Origin: Bacteroidia bacterium
Lineage (GTDB): Bacteria; Bacteroidota; Bacteroidia; UBA4408
NCBI GenBank assembly: GCA_020845635.1
Contig: JADLFI010000032.1
Coordinates: 1-46,247 of the forward strand
Direction: 5' to 3'
Length of the DNA stretch: 46,247 nt
In this document: positions 34,221 to 44,677 of the stretch, piece after piece
How positions within the stretch are numbered: the first letter of the stretch is position 1
Layout: each line of letters begins with the position of its first letter
Translations under genes and position numbers: made by a program
The notes under the pieces: model-generated
Databases searched by the model: none
What the model was told of the DNA's origin: nothing
The model's input: the letters and a program-made list of their open reading frames with translations, nothing else

Positions 34221-36628
34221 TGTTACAAAGAGATAGTTTTTATTATATTCCAGATTTAATGCCTTGGTCTCCAACGAGTGTAGAAAGGAATCTGCCCTTA
34301 GACTCGATGTTGGAAATTGCTAAAATGGGACAAGCCCAAATAGATGCTCAGTTACAAGCTATTGGAAAATTAAAAGCTGGAGTTCATGGCATAGATGCCA
34401 TGTTAGATCAAGATACTTTTTATAAGACTCAGAAAATGGAAGAGATTGCTGGAAAAAGTAAAGAGTTTGCAAGTAAAAATCTTTTAGATAGAGGTGTTCA
34501 AACAGATTTACAGAACTATGTAGAAAGTATTGCTTATGACTCCAACTTAGAAAATATAGCAAATAGAACCAAATCTATAAGAGAAGCATATAAAACTTAT
34601 TATGACTTATTTGCAAAAGGAGAGACTAGTGAAGCTAATATTTATCCGATGTTAAAAAGTATAGAAGAGGCAAATGAAAAATTTAAAGCTACAAATACTT
34701 TCGATCCATCTATGAAAGTAGATTCTAGATTAAGACCTTATACAGATGTTGGTAAAGTCATATTGGAGGGAATTGATAAGGTAGATGTAAGCTCTATGCC
34801 TTTTAGTAATGGCAAAGACTTTCAAATTGTGGATTTAGGAAATGGGTATCAGCAAATTGTTACACTTGAAGGTAAATCAAAAGAAGCCTTAATGAAAGCT
34901 GCACAAACAGCTTTGGGAGAAAAAGGCATGACCCAATTATACTTAGATTATCAATATAAAAATTCACTTTCAGAAGACGGATTAAAAGATGATAAAGGAA
35001 ATCCAATAAGTTTTGAAAAATATGCAGGAGAAATTCTCCTTAATGCAAGTGAAGCCTTTCAAACAAAGGTTTTAAAAAGAGATAATCCAATGGAAAACTT
35101 ATATCAAAGAAGAGCCTTTGAACTGCAAAAATTAGCAAAACAATACGAATATGACAGAAACATTGCTCAAATGCGTATTAATGCAGATTTAGAAAAAGAA
35201 AAAAGAGACAAAGCTACAAAGGGAGCAAGCTCTGTATATTCTGCAATACCTGCCGTACCTACGACTACGGGACAAATGGTTGGAGATTTCGTGCGGTCTG
35301 AAAAATCTCTCGTTTCAACAAAATCCCAACTTGATAAGTTTGTGGGGGGCTATAACCTTAAAGTAGAAACTGATAAATTGATAGAGTTAAAAGAGAATTT
35401 TGACAATTCAAATTACGTTATACCAAAAGGAATGGACGAAGAGACTGTAAATAAAGTTTATGACGTTTTTAGAGACCAACAAGAGGGAAGTTATTTCTCT
35501 ACTTTAGTAGATAATTATATAAATGCAAAAGTAAAAAGAAAGGATTGGAAAGATATTTTTGAAGATGATGGCGAACTTATGGAGGCTTATGAAGCAGCGG
35601 AGAAAATTGCCGAGCAGAATAGACAGAATATTAATGAGCCTTGGCTTAATTTTGATATTATAGAAACTCCTGCAGGCAAAATGAAAGATAGGTATCTTAA
35701 TCTTGGAAAATTTGGAAAATATTTTAGCACAGTTGGTAATCCAAACGGAACAACAGCAGAAGAGGTTTTAACCAATGCGATAGAAAAGAATCAAGGCAAT
35801 AGTTGGTTTGAATCTTTAAAAACTAAGATAATTGCTGGAAGTGAAAAGATAAAGGGACGAGTTGGCGCAACTACTTTAAATTATGCACTAATACCTACTG
35901 ATAGTGAGAATGCTGCTGCTAAGGCTACTACACAATTAACAAAAGGAATGAACATCAGTGCTTTAAATATAGACGGATTTCCTGTTTCTACCTACAAGGA
36001 TAATAATGGAAAAGAGCATTCCATTACGGCATCTACTAAACCCACAAATGTTTCATTCATTTCTTCTGGGACTAAGCCTTATTTACAAGTTGAAGTGTCT
36101 GATGGTCAAAATACAGGCACTTTATATGCAGATGTTCCTACGTCCTACGAAGAGTCTTATAAAGAATTTATGCTTCAATCTATAAGCACAGAAGCAAATA
36201 GAACAAAGCCTAATGGGGCAGTTTTAACCGCTTCTGTAAATGCCTTGAATCATTTTGATAAATCCTTTAATATTAATTTGCTCAATGCAAAGGATTATTC
36301 TAAAATGCCTTCTGAAAGAGCAAGAGTAATTATAGGAGATGATGTTTCAACCCAAAATGTTATTCCTGCAAGTGCTGGATTTAAAGTGCAAGCAGGAGGA
36401 GGTAAAGTTATAAAATGTAATATATATGCAGTTCAAACCGCAGGAGGTTCTGAAAGATATTTCATAGGCTATAAAGCTGATCAATCAGAAGGAGGAACAG
36501 ATAGTACAGTTCTTGCCTTTTCCTTTGAGCCAAATTATTCACCTGCAGCAAAAGGTCAGGGAAATGTTTATTTTCCAGATATGCAATCGGCTGTTAATGC
36601 TGCAACAATTCTTAAAATTTCAAATTAA
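34220..36628 (+). CDS. Internal virion (cargo-like) protein
   Basis: 802 residues, largely helical. The start (MLQRDSFYYIPDLMPWSP, then LDSMLEIAKMGQAQIDAQLQ) matches the opening of a family of large internal proteins in Bacteroidota phages: an RD-FY motif, then a long helix with AQIDA. The centre has charged coiled coil; the C-terminal third is beta-rich with an Ala/Gly-rich segment (IPASAGFKVQAGGGKV). No enzymatic motif or membrane segment. Probably packaged under the portal and ejected. TAATG junctions at both ends. Confidence 0.65.
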   Translation: MLQRDSFYYIPDLMPWSPTSVERNLPLDSMLEIAKMGQAQIDAQLQAIGKLKAGVHGIDAMLDQDTFYKTQKMEEIAGKSKEFASKNLLDRGVQTDLQNYVESIAYDSNLENIANRTKSIREAYKTYYDLFAKGETSEANIYPMLKSIEEANEKFKATNTFDPSMKVDSRLRPYTDVGKVILEGIDKVDVSSMPFSNGKDFQIVDLGNGYQQIVTLEGKSKEALMKAAQTALGEKGMTQLYLDYQYKNSLSEDGLKDDKGNPISFEKYAGEILLNASEAFQTKVLKRDNPMENLYQRRAFELQKLAKQYEYDRNIAQMRINADLEKEKRDKATKGASSVYSAIPAVPTTTGQMVGDFVRSEKSLVSTKSQLDKFVGGYNLKVETDKLIELKENFDNSNYVIPKGMDEETVNKVYDVFRDQQEGSYFSTLVDNYINAKVKRKDWKDIFEDDGELMEAYEAAEKIAEQNRQNINEPWLNFDIIETPAGKMKDRYLNLGKFGKYFSTVGNPNGTTAEEVLTNAIEKNQGNSWFESLKTKIIAGSEKIKGRVGATTLNYALIPTDSENAAAKATTQLTKGMNISALNIDGFPVSTYKDNNGKEHSITASTKPTNVSFISSGTKPYLQVEVSDGQNTGTLYADVPTSYEESYKEFMLQSISTEANRTKPNGAVLTASVNALNHFDKSFNINLLNAKDYSKMPSERARVIIGDDVSTQNVIPASAGFKVQAGGGKVIKCNIYAVQTAGGSERYFIGYKADQSEGGTDSTVLAFSFEPNYSPAAKGQGNVYFPDMQSAVNAATILKISN

Positions 36629-39600
36629 TGGGTACAATAGATAAATTTTTAAGTCAACACACTGCTCAACCTGTATTAAACAAGTCAGCAAAGTATGAGC
36701 CTTTACCAAGTTCAGAGTTGAATTTAACCTCGCATGTAGATTTCTTAACACCAGAAGGCTGGTTTGGTCCGGGCTATAATACCTATGTTAAAAGGTTTAA
36801 TCCAACAGGTGATCCTGAACAAGACCAAAGAATTTTAGATGATCTTAGATACCAAAATCAGGGGTATTTGATGAGAACATTAAATACTGTACCTAGGCTT
36901 GTAGGCTCATTAGTAGGTTATGTTGGTGAAAGTATAGGGGTTGCTGGTGGTTTTGCTGCTGATGTTTTAGTAAATGCTGCTGATTTAGCCAAAGATGTAA
37001 AAACAGGAAGAGAGATTGAATTAAAGGGGCTTAACAACACCTTTGATAATTTTATGGTTTCGTTAGGTGCTGACTTTGCAGAAGGCTCAAAAGCATTATT
37101 TCCTAATTATGCTTCGGCTAATTATCAAGACCAAGGATTTTTAGATAGAATTACCTCTACACAATTTATATTAGGGGATTTTGTAGATGGACTTGCTTTT
37201 CTTGGGAGTTCTTTTGTTGGTGGTACGGGTGTGCTAAAAGGAATTGGCGCAGTAGGAAAACTTACAAAAGGATTAAAAGTAGGGCAGGCTGTGCAGAAAG
37301 AAATGGCTTTAATTAGAGCGGCAGAAAGAGCAGGAAAAAAATTAACTGCCTTTCAAAAGGTCTTAAAAAATACTCCAAATGCTATGGTTACAGCTGTCAA
37401 CACTATTGCAGAATCAGGAATTGAAGCTAATGGAGTAAAGAAAGAATTAATGAGATCTTACGAGAATGGTGAGTGGGGGTCTAATTTAACACCAAAAGAA
37501 GCAGAAATTATAGCTACTGAAAAAGCAAGTGAAACTTTTAAATTTAATGTAATGTTATTAGGCTTAACTAATCACTTAGAAACTGATATGTTATTTGGAA
37601 AATCTACTTTAACAAAGAGGAATGTCCAAGGTGCCTTAGCAGGAAAAAGAATAGTTGAAAGTTATATAAAACCAAAAGCAGCTTTAAATGCCATAAACGA
37701 ATCTTTTCAAGAAGGTATTCAAACTTCAATAGAAAGGTATGAAACTAATCTTGTGACAGGAAGAGATGAAGTAGTGCCAAGAAGTAGGTATCATAAACAA
37801 GGTTGGTTAGGTAGTACTGCAAATGTTTTAGAGGAGTTTTTAGATGGTATGGGAAATAATGAACAACAAGCTAGTATGTTCATAGGTAGTTTAATAGGTG
37901 CAGGTGGTTCTTATGTAAGTTCTAAATATAGAGAAAAATCTCTAAATGCGGATTTTAAAAGGTTAATGCAAAACACACAAGTAATAGGAGATATTTATAA
38001 CAGGGACTATGAAAGTTTATTTGAGGAAGAAGAATATGAAGAACCTGTTATAGATCCTAATACAAAACAGCAAGTAATGAATGGAACAACTCCTGTAACT
38101 CAGAAAAAGAAGAGGTTTAAAAGAGATGCAAATGGAGAATTGGTTTATGATCAAGAAGTAATAGAAAGAAAATTAGAACATTTAAGACGTGATAGAAACC
38201 TTTTTAAAGAAGCTGAATTAGCTAGATTAAAAGGGGAAGATGAAATTGGTGATTTAATTAGAAACACGCACTTGGCAAGATTGGCAAATACTTGGTTTGG
38301 ATTAGATTATGGCGATTTAATTTTAAAAACTAAATTAGAGAAAATTGCTGCTGAGGAAGCTGCTGCGGCAGGATCTTCTAAGGCAGATAATATCATGTTG
38401 GAACTGTCGAAAAATTTAGATCTTGTGGATAAATTAAAGGTAGCTTATGATAATATACAAATGGAAGTTTTAAATCGTGCCAAAACGAGAGAAGAAGAAG
38501 AAAATTTTACAAAGGATAAAAGTGCGGCTTTGCTTTATGAGGAAGCAAAGAGAATGTTTTTAAGAGACCTATCTACAAATAATGCTTTGGGAACATCTCA
38601 AACTACTCCAATACCTGCTGCTAAAAATAATCTTTACAACAGAATACTTTCTTTTTTTAATGTTTCTACAACTCCAGCAACAGCACCAGCAACGACAACT
38701 ACAACAGCAACAACAACTACAACTCCAGCAAATACCACAACCACAACAGCACCAGCAACTCCTGCAACAACCACAGCTCCTGTAGTAACTTTGCAAGATA
38801 GTGTAGATATGGCTATAAAAGACAGTGAGGAATTTTCCAAAAGGTTGTTAGAAAATGATGGTGCTGTGTATGAAGAATGGAATAATTTAAGATTAGAGAG
38901 GAAAAAAATAAAAGATCCTAAAACTTCGGCACAGGCTAAATTTAATATTCAAAAAGATTGGCAATCTTACAGAGATTTGATGTTAGAAGAAGGTTACTTT
39001 AATGGCAATAATGATTCCTTACTGCAAAGAATTAGAAGACATACTGCTGACACCTTAAAAAGAAATGGTAGATTAGAAAAGGCATTGGAGGCTAAAATTA
39101 AAAATGCACCTACAACTTTTGAATTATACGAGACAGCTAAACAATTAGGTGCTTTCAGAGACCTTTCTCAAAAAAATATTCAGTTGGCTGAGGATATAAA
39201 AGCTATGGCAGAGCGGGGAAAGAATACTGAAAAGACCAAAATTCAAGGAGATATGGCTGCTGCGCAATTAAAAAAGACAGCGCAGGAAAAAATAATACAG
39301 GATTTAGACAGGGCTATTAATTCTAATCCATCTGATAGACAAGAAAAACAAATTATAGATGTTGATCAAAAATTGCAAGATTATGTAAATGATACAATTA
39401 ATCTCTATACTGCTGCCGCTATTGCCAATATTTTTGTGTATGAAAATAAAGATACTGCTAATAACTTTTTAGAGCAGGGGGTACTAATACAATTAATAAC
39501 AGGGGAAACTCTTGTTAAAGTACTTATTAACGGAGAACTTTTTGAGGAAAGATCTATTCCTGTAGATATAGACACCTTAATTGATGTAGGTGTAATAAAC

Positions 39601-42600
39601 ACTATATTTTCTTATCATAAAGGTCAAGTTCAAGATGAAATAGATAGACTCGATAATGCAATACAAGATTTGCAGCAAGAAGAGTTACGAGTAGATAGAG
39701 AACTTGACGTTTTGGATAATCTGGATTTTACCCAAACAAGCGAATCTTTTCGTATGGCTAATTTACCAGAAGATGAATTACCTGCTGCTGTAAAGGATTA
39801 CCTAATTAAACAAGATATTGAAAGAGGAGAAGAAATACTCAAGACAGAGACAACTAATTTTCAAAATGGTATATACTCAACAACCAATTTAAAGAAGATT
39901 ATAGACTACTTAAAACTTCTCTTGAATTACCCTTCTTTGGGAGCTAATGAACCTGCTGTTCAGCAGTTATTAGCTGATTTAAATATCCTGTTTAATCAAA
40001 TGGATACAGCTTTTAAAAAGCAAATTGCAGAAGGTAAGAAATTCACAGATGAGCATGAGGGTTCTATAACAGAGTATGTAAAGGATTTTAGCACTGACCC
40101 AAACAAGCCTGTATTTATTGAAATAATAGATGAAATAAAAAGATTACATACAGTTAAAAATGACCCTGCAAGTGATCCAAAAGATATAGCAGCTGCGGAA
40201 TTAAAGTTAGCTACGAAAAGGAATGAATTACAAAATCTTTTGAGTAATTTAAATATACCTGAGATTCTCTGGGAGTTAAAGGAATTTTTACTTACAAACG
40301 GTGCGGAAATAGATGAAGCATTGATAGAAATCTTGACAAGGAAATCTACTTCCAAAAACACACAGCCACAAGCAGAGGTAATCCGACAAAATAGAACTTT
40401 GGTAGAATATTCTACAAGTTATAGATTATTTCAAGGCGTAATAAAAGGTATTCCATATTTAAATGCCTATTTAATCTCTGATAGAATTGACAGCTCAGAG
40501 TTTGCAGCGGTGATTAATAATATGAAAGACACTGATATTGATTTTAAAACACCGCCTTCTGCAGCAGATTTCGCTACTTTTAAGGCTAATTTATTAAGGT
40601 TATTTGAGGATTACAAAAAGGCAAGAAGAATAGAAAAATCTTTAAGGTTTTTAAATAGCGGTGTTGATTTAACTGCTTTTTATCAAAATGCTCCTATGCC
40701 CGCAGTGTTTCCTTCTCCTCAACAACAAGTTGTAATGGAGGAAGCCGTTGCTTTTTTAGAAACTAAGGAAACCAGTAAGATATTTGTTATTGATGGTGCG
40801 GCAGGAACAGGTAAAACTTTCCTGTTAAAATTATTTTTGGGTGCTAGAAAGGTATTTACATGGTCTCCTTACACACATGCGAACGCTAATTTACAAGCTA
40901 CTTTAAATATAGAACCATCAACAGTTACTATACAATCCTTATTGAATCTTTTAAATCCTAAAAATATTCCTGCTAATGACATAACGGCAAAATTTAATTT
41001 TGTAGTTGTTGAAATAAATAAGATAAAAGCTGGTACTGATACGAATTTAATCGCAATGGTTGAAAAATTAGAGAAAGGCACGCCATTAATAATTGATGAA
41101 ATTTATGCTGCTGATGTAGATGTTCAGATTATTCTTGCCGTATTAGCAGAAACTTTTAAAGCTAAGGTAATTGTATTAGGAGACCCAAATCAAATTTCTA
41201 ATGCTCATGGACTTGCTAACTATGCTTGGCAAAAAATAGCTGTTGCTGCCCAACATGGAACTCCTTTGTCTGTAAGGTTTAGAAGTTTTGTGCTTCCAAT
41301 TGCTGCTGTTCAAGAAGCCTTTTATGGAAAAACCTCTAAAATAGACGAACTCAATACTGTTTATAACGATGGCTTAGGAGTAAATGGTTTAGAGGATATG
41401 GGTAAATTTGTTGAAGATATAAAAGAAAAATTAGCAAATGGTGTAAATCCTAATGATTGTAAAGTAATTGTTAGTGATGACTTAGTAAAAGTTTATAATA
41501 ATCTTTTAACTAGTCAAGGGATAACTGTGGAGGTTCTTTCAGTAGAAAAAGCACAAGGTAGGGAATTTCCCTATGTTTGGGTAGACATTACTAAAATGAA
41601 CGTCAATGGCATTGTGGCAGAGACTGCACATAATAAACTTGTTTATACCGCTGTATCAAGGGGAAAATTATACATAGGTTATAATAATGCTGATGATAGA
41701 CCCGCAGACCAAAGGACTAAAATAAGAAGTTCTTTTGATGCCTCATTAACAGAGGATATAGGATTTAAACAAATGTTATTTAATGCAAATGAAAGAACTT
41801 ATTTAGAATTGTTGCAAAGAAGAAATGCTCCTTCAACAAGACCCATGCCAGCACCAATTGTTGCACCAACAACAACCACAAATACTCCGCCCCCTGTAGT
41901 ACCTTTGCCTGTTGCTCCTGTTGCCCCAGCAAGTCCACAACGTACAGCAATTGTAAATTCTGCTCTAAATAAAGGAAAGATTGTTCTCAATTTCCTTAAA
42001 AAATTGAAAACAGTAATAGCTAATAAAATTAACAATCAAACTCCTCCTCCTACTACAAATAACACTACTACTAATCCTCCTCCTAATAATCAAACTACTC
42101 CGGTTCCTCCTACTACGAATACACCAATTCCTCCTACTACGAACACTCCCGTTCCTCCTACTACATCTAATCAATCTGAAATAGAAGCTAAAAAAGCTGA
42201 TATAGAGAAAAGAAATAAATATACAAGAGAAAGTTTAAAAACTATTTCTGACGGCACTGGACTAGCTAAAAAAGGGACAGAAATTTTAGATACAAAATTA
42301 TTAGAAAATAATTTAAATATTGGTGACAAAATAGTTTTTTTTGATGAAAAAGAAAGAACAGGGGTATGGAATGGAAGTCATATAGTAGAAGATAAAACAA
42401 GTAATCCTTGGGGGACATTAGGGGTTTTAGCTAATCCTAAAAATTGGATTTTAAATAAATCTAAATATGATGCAGAATTAGCTGCATTAGAAGGAAATAA
42501 ATCTACAACCAATGATGAATACAAACTAGATTACTTAATTAATAAAACACCCATTAAAGCTGGAGTAGAAGAACTATTTGAGTCTAATCCTGAATTAGCT

Positions 42601-43461
42601 AATTCTGTATATGAAGCTTTAGGGTTTAATAATATAATTAGACCTAATGATAAAATAGTTTGGGGACATCCTGCTATTGGCAAGACTACAATGTTAGAAT
42701 CTAATCCTAATGCTTTTATAGATTGGGATAATGAATTTAATAGAAAGAGAGATAATTGGATAGCATCTAAAAGCAATGCAAAAATTGGTACTCCTGAATT
42801 TAAAAAGGCTCGTAATGAATACATGATTAATTATAATAATCATAAAGATTATGTTGCTTTTGTTAAAGAGGAGTGGAATAAAACCAAAGAAAAAGCTAAT
42901 AAAGAAAATAAAACTTTAATAGCCTCTCCTCACATGTTATTGAATTTATTTCCTAATGATTTCGATAGGGTAATAACTATGAGTGATAAAACATTCATGG
43001 ATAGAGCTATAAAAAGAAGTGGGGGTGATGAAGTTAATTCTAAATTATGGAAAGAAGGAATTAATAAAACTTTACAATCAATAGATAAGTCTAAAATTAT
43101 AGAAACTGATAAATTTATAAATGATTTATTCATAACCCCACAACAAAAACAACAAGCTATTTTTATGTTTTCGGAGTTTTTAGATTTATATTTGCAAGAC
43201 TTTGAACAAGTTGAAAGAATATTAAAAGAAGAAAAAATAATAGATAAAGATTGTACTGACAGTGATAAATTAAAAGCTGAAAAAGGATTACAAACTAATT
43301 TTATTAAAGGAGGTAAATGGAGAGTAATTAAAGACCTTAAAGGTTATCCTACGCATAAAGAAGGTGGAGTAGATTTAACTATTAGTAAAGATGGTGTAAG
43401 TATTAAAAATGGTAACACACAATTTATAGCAAAACACGGTTTAGTAATTCCTAAAAATTAA
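36628..43461 (+). CDS. Giant cargo protein with SF1 helicase and P-loop domains
   Basis: 2277 residues. Residues about 85-230 hold small-residue-rich amphipathic stretches (NTVPRLVGSLVGYVGESIGV; GGTGVLKGIGAVGKL) like injected internal proteins. Three Thr/Pro linkers (about 678-720, 1735-1770, 1804-1850) separate modules. A helicase of the RecD2/Dda type lies at about 1350-1690: GAAGTGKT near 1389, IIDEIY near 1486, GDPNQIS near 1518, KAQGREF near 1642 and VYTAVSRGKLYIG near 1672. A kinase-like P-loop, GHPAIGKT, lies at 2013-2020, followed by DWDNEF. The C-terminus (GGKWRVIKD ... GLVIPKN) is a small module. Probably delivered with DNA and acting on it at entry. Confidence 0.8.
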   Translation: MGTIDKFLSQHTAQPVLNKSAKYEPLPSSELNLTSHVDFLTPEGWFGPGYNTYVKRFNPTGDPEQDQRILDDLRYQNQGYLMRTLNTVPRLVGSLVGYVGESIGVAGGFAADVLVNAADLAKDVKTGREIELKGLNNTFDNFMVSLGADFAEGSKALFPNYASANYQDQGFLDRITSTQFILGDFVDGLAFLGSSFVGGTGVLKGIGAVGKLTKGLKVGQAVQKEMALIRAAERAGKKLTAFQKVLKNTPNAMVTAVNTIAESGIEANGVKKELMRSYENGEWGSNLTPKEAEIIATEKASETFKFNVMLLGLTNHLETDMLFGKSTLTKRNVQGALAGKRIVESYIKPKAALNAINESFQEGIQTSIERYETNLVTGRDEVVPRSRYHKQGWLGSTANVLEEFLDGMGNNEQQASMFIGSLIGAGGSYVSSKYREKSLNADFKRLMQNTQVIGDIYNRDYESLFEEEEYEEPVIDPNTKQQVMNGTTPVTQKKKRFKRDANGELVYDQEVIERKLEHLRRDRNLFKEAELARLKGEDEIGDLIRNTHLARLANTWFGLDYGDLILKTKLEKIAAEEAAAAGSSKADNIMLELSKNLDLVDKLKVAYDNIQMEVLNRAKTREEEENFTKDKSAALLYEEAKRMFLRDLSTNNALGTSQTTPIPAAKNNLYNRILSFFNVSTTPATAPATTTTTATTTTTPANTTTTTAPATPATTTAPVVTLQDSVDMAIKDSEEFSKRLLENDGAVYEEWNNLRLERKKIKDPKTSAQAKFNIQKDWQSYRDLMLEEGYFNGNNDSLLQRIRRHTADTLKRNGRLEKALEAKIKNAPTTFELYETAKQLGAFRDLSQKNIQLAEDIKAMAERGKNTEKTKIQGDMAAAQLKKTAQEKIIQDLDRAINSNPSDRQEKQIIDVDQKLQDYVNDTINLYTAAAIANIFVYENKDTANNFLEQGVLIQLITGETLVKVLINGELFEERSIPVDIDTLIDVGVINTIFSYHKGQVQDEIDRLDNAIQDLQQEELRVDRELDVLDNLDFTQTSESFRMANLPEDELPAAVKDYLIKQDIERGEEILKTETTNFQNGIYSTTNLKKIIDYLKLLLNYPSLGANEPAVQQLLADLNILFNQMDTAFKKQIAEGKKFTDEHEGSITEYVKDFSTDPNKPVFIEIIDEIKRLHTVKNDPASDPKDIAAAELKLATKRNELQNLLSNLNIPEILWELKEFLLTNGAEIDEALIEILTRKSTSKNTQPQAEVIRQNRTLVEYSTSYRLFQGVIKGIPYLNAYLISDRIDSSEFAAVINNMKDTDIDFKTPPSAADFATFKANLLRLFEDYKKARRIEKSLRFLNSGVDLTAFYQNAPMPAVFPSPQQQVVMEEAVAFLETKETSKIFVIDGAAGTGKTFLLKLFLGARKVFTWSPYTHANANLQATLNIEPSTVTIQSLLNLLNPKNIPANDITAKFNFVVVEINKIKAGTDTNLIAMVEKLEKGTPLIIDEIYAADVDVQIILAVLAETFKAKVIVLGDPNQISNAHGLANYAWQKIAVAAQHGTPLSVRFRSFVLPIAAVQEAFYGKTSKIDELNTVYNDGLGVNGLEDMGKFVEDIKEKLANGVNPNDCKVIVSDDLVKVYNNLLTSQGITVEVLSVEKAQGREFPYVWVDITKMNVNGIVAETAHNKLVYTAVSRGKLYIGYNNADDRPADQRTKIRSSFDASLTEDIGFKQMLFNANERTYLELLQRRNAPSTRPMPAPIVAPTTTTNTPPPVVPLPVAPVAPASPQRTAIVNSALNKGKIVLNFLKKLKTVIANKINNQTPPPTTNNTTTNPPPNNQTTPVPPTTNTPIPPTTNTPVPPTTSNQSEIEAKKADIEKRNKYTRESLKTISDGTGLAKKGTEILDTKLLENNLNIGDKIVFFDEKERTGVWNGSHIVEDKTSNPWGTLGVLANPKNWILNKSKYDAELAALEGNKSTTNDEYKLDYLINKTPIKAGVEELFESNPELANSVYEALGFNNIIRPNDKIVWGHPAIGKTTMLESNPNAFIDWDNEFNRKRDNWIASKSNAKIGTPEFKKARNEYMINYNNHKDYVAFVKEEWNKTKEKANKENKTLIASPHMLLNLFPNDFDRVITMSDKTFMDRAIKRSGGDEVNSKLWKEGINKTLQSIDKSKIIETDKFINDLFITPQQKQQAIFMFSEFLDLYLQDFEQVERILKEEKIIDKDCTDSDKLKAEKGLQTNFIKGGKWRVIKDLKGYPTHKEGGVDLTISKDGVSIKNGNTQFIAKHGLVIPKN

Positions 43462-43465
43462 TATT

Positions 43466-44677
43466 ATGTATAAAAGTATAAAAGTAGAAGCAGAACATAA
43501 TGAATTAATACTTGAAAATTCTCATGGAGATAAAGTAATAATTCCCGCAGATAAAAGGGATTGGGTTAAACAAAAATTATCAGATGGTTGTCATGCCTGT
43601 ATTGATAGTTTAGTAGAAACTTTACCTATTGCAAACCAATATGCAGGAGATGGAAGTTGGTTTCCAAGTTGGATGAATCCTCATAATTGGGGAGTAACTG
43701 ATTATACAGACAAAGGAGATTTTAACACAGCTTATAGTAGTGCAAGAAAAGCAGGAGAAAAAGTATTTTTGTATAATAATAAAAGGTATAATACTGATTA
43801 TAAAGGAACACCTCAACAACAATTAAAAGAAACAGGTTTAACTAATAAGCAAATTACAGGAAATAAAAGACTAAAAAAGGTGTATAAAAATACAACACCT
43901 TATACATCTATTTTACCACCATTAATTCAAGGATTAAAAGGGTATGCTGGATTTGAAGATAAAAATAGAGATATTGATGTCGAAAATCCTTTTCCTATAG
44001 CGTATTATTTAGAAAATAATCAAAAAGTATTTAGAGATTTGCCAGAAGAAGAACAAAAAAGATATAAAGAATTATCAAAACCTTATTTCAAAAGGGCAGA
44101 TGATGCTTGGGCTTTATATACAGGCAATTCTCAAAGATTTAAAACATTTGAAATATCTAATCATAAACCCTCTAATTCAAAAAATAAAGATGACTATTAT
44201 TATAGTTTAAATAAATCTTACCCTGAATTGTTAGAATTTATAGAAAAAGAAGGCATAAATCTAAAAATTGGAGAAAGTAAGCAAGTAGAAGAACCTACAG
44301 GATTAGTATTAAGAAATTTTAAAATAGGTAGGGGTCAAGATGAAAAAGGTGATTATATTAGTTATTATGATATTTGGAATCTAAATCCTTCTTTCGAGTT
44401 TCCCATACCAGAACAAGGTAAGCCTTTTGAAATATATGATAGAATATATACTAAAGATTATGGAGATGGAAAACAAAAAAGAATGTATTATACTGATAAA
44501 GAACTTTTTGATTTAGATGTGAATAAAAAGAATTTTGATACTTTAGCTTTACAAAAAGAGCTTGTAAACAGAGGTTATAAATTGCCTAAGTCAACTAAAG
44601 AAGATGGTTCTCTTGATGGTATATGGGGTGATGAAACTAAAAGTGCTTTGTTACAGTATCAAAAATCTAAAAAATAA
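43466..44677 (+). CDS. Virion protein with C-terminal peptidoglycan-binding domain
   Basis: 403 residues. The N-terminal module (ELILENSHGDKVIIPADKR) is a short beta unit that I know from the ends of virion proteins in Bacteroidota phages. Next come YAGDGSWFPSWMNPHNWG and a recognisable SSARKAGEKVFLYNNKRYNTDYKG motif. The last 45 residues (LQKELVNRGYKLP ... DGIWGDETKSALLQYQ) are a PG_binding_1-type domain. No clear hydrolase active site is seen in between. It may anchor the injection machinery to peptidoglycan or be an ejected wall-acting protein. It follows the helicase gene after four bases. Confidence 0.7.
   Translation: MYKSIKVEAEHNELILENSHGDKVIIPADKRDWVKQKLSDGCHACIDSLVETLPIANQYAGDGSWFPSWMNPHNWGVTDYTDKGDFNTAYSSARKAGEKVFLYNNKRYNTDYKGTPQQQLKETGLTNKQITGNKRLKKVYKNTTPYTSILPPLIQGLKGYAGFEDKNRDIDVENPFPIAYYLENNQKVFRDLPEEEQKRYKELSKPYFKRADDAWALYTGNSQRFKTFEISNHKPSNSKNKDDYYYSLNKSYPELLEFIEKEGINLKIGESKQVEEPTGLVLRNFKIGRGQDEKGDYISYYDIWNLNPSFEFPIPEQGKPFEIYDRIYTKDYGDGKQKRMYYTDKELFDLDVNKKNFDTLALQKELVNRGYKLPKSTKEDGSLDGIWGDETKSALLQYQKSKK

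Noticed and set aside
38569-38840. Leftward and alternative-frame ORFs rich in Cys, Val or Gln
   Set aside because: They are shadows of the Thr/Pro linker of the 2277-residue protein, whose repetitive DNA opens several frames.
36628-44677. Virion RNA polymerase expected in crAss-like cargo genes
   Set aside because: No DxDGD-type catalytic loop was found in the large cargo proteins; the GDGD in TerL (about residue 228) is in the wrong context.
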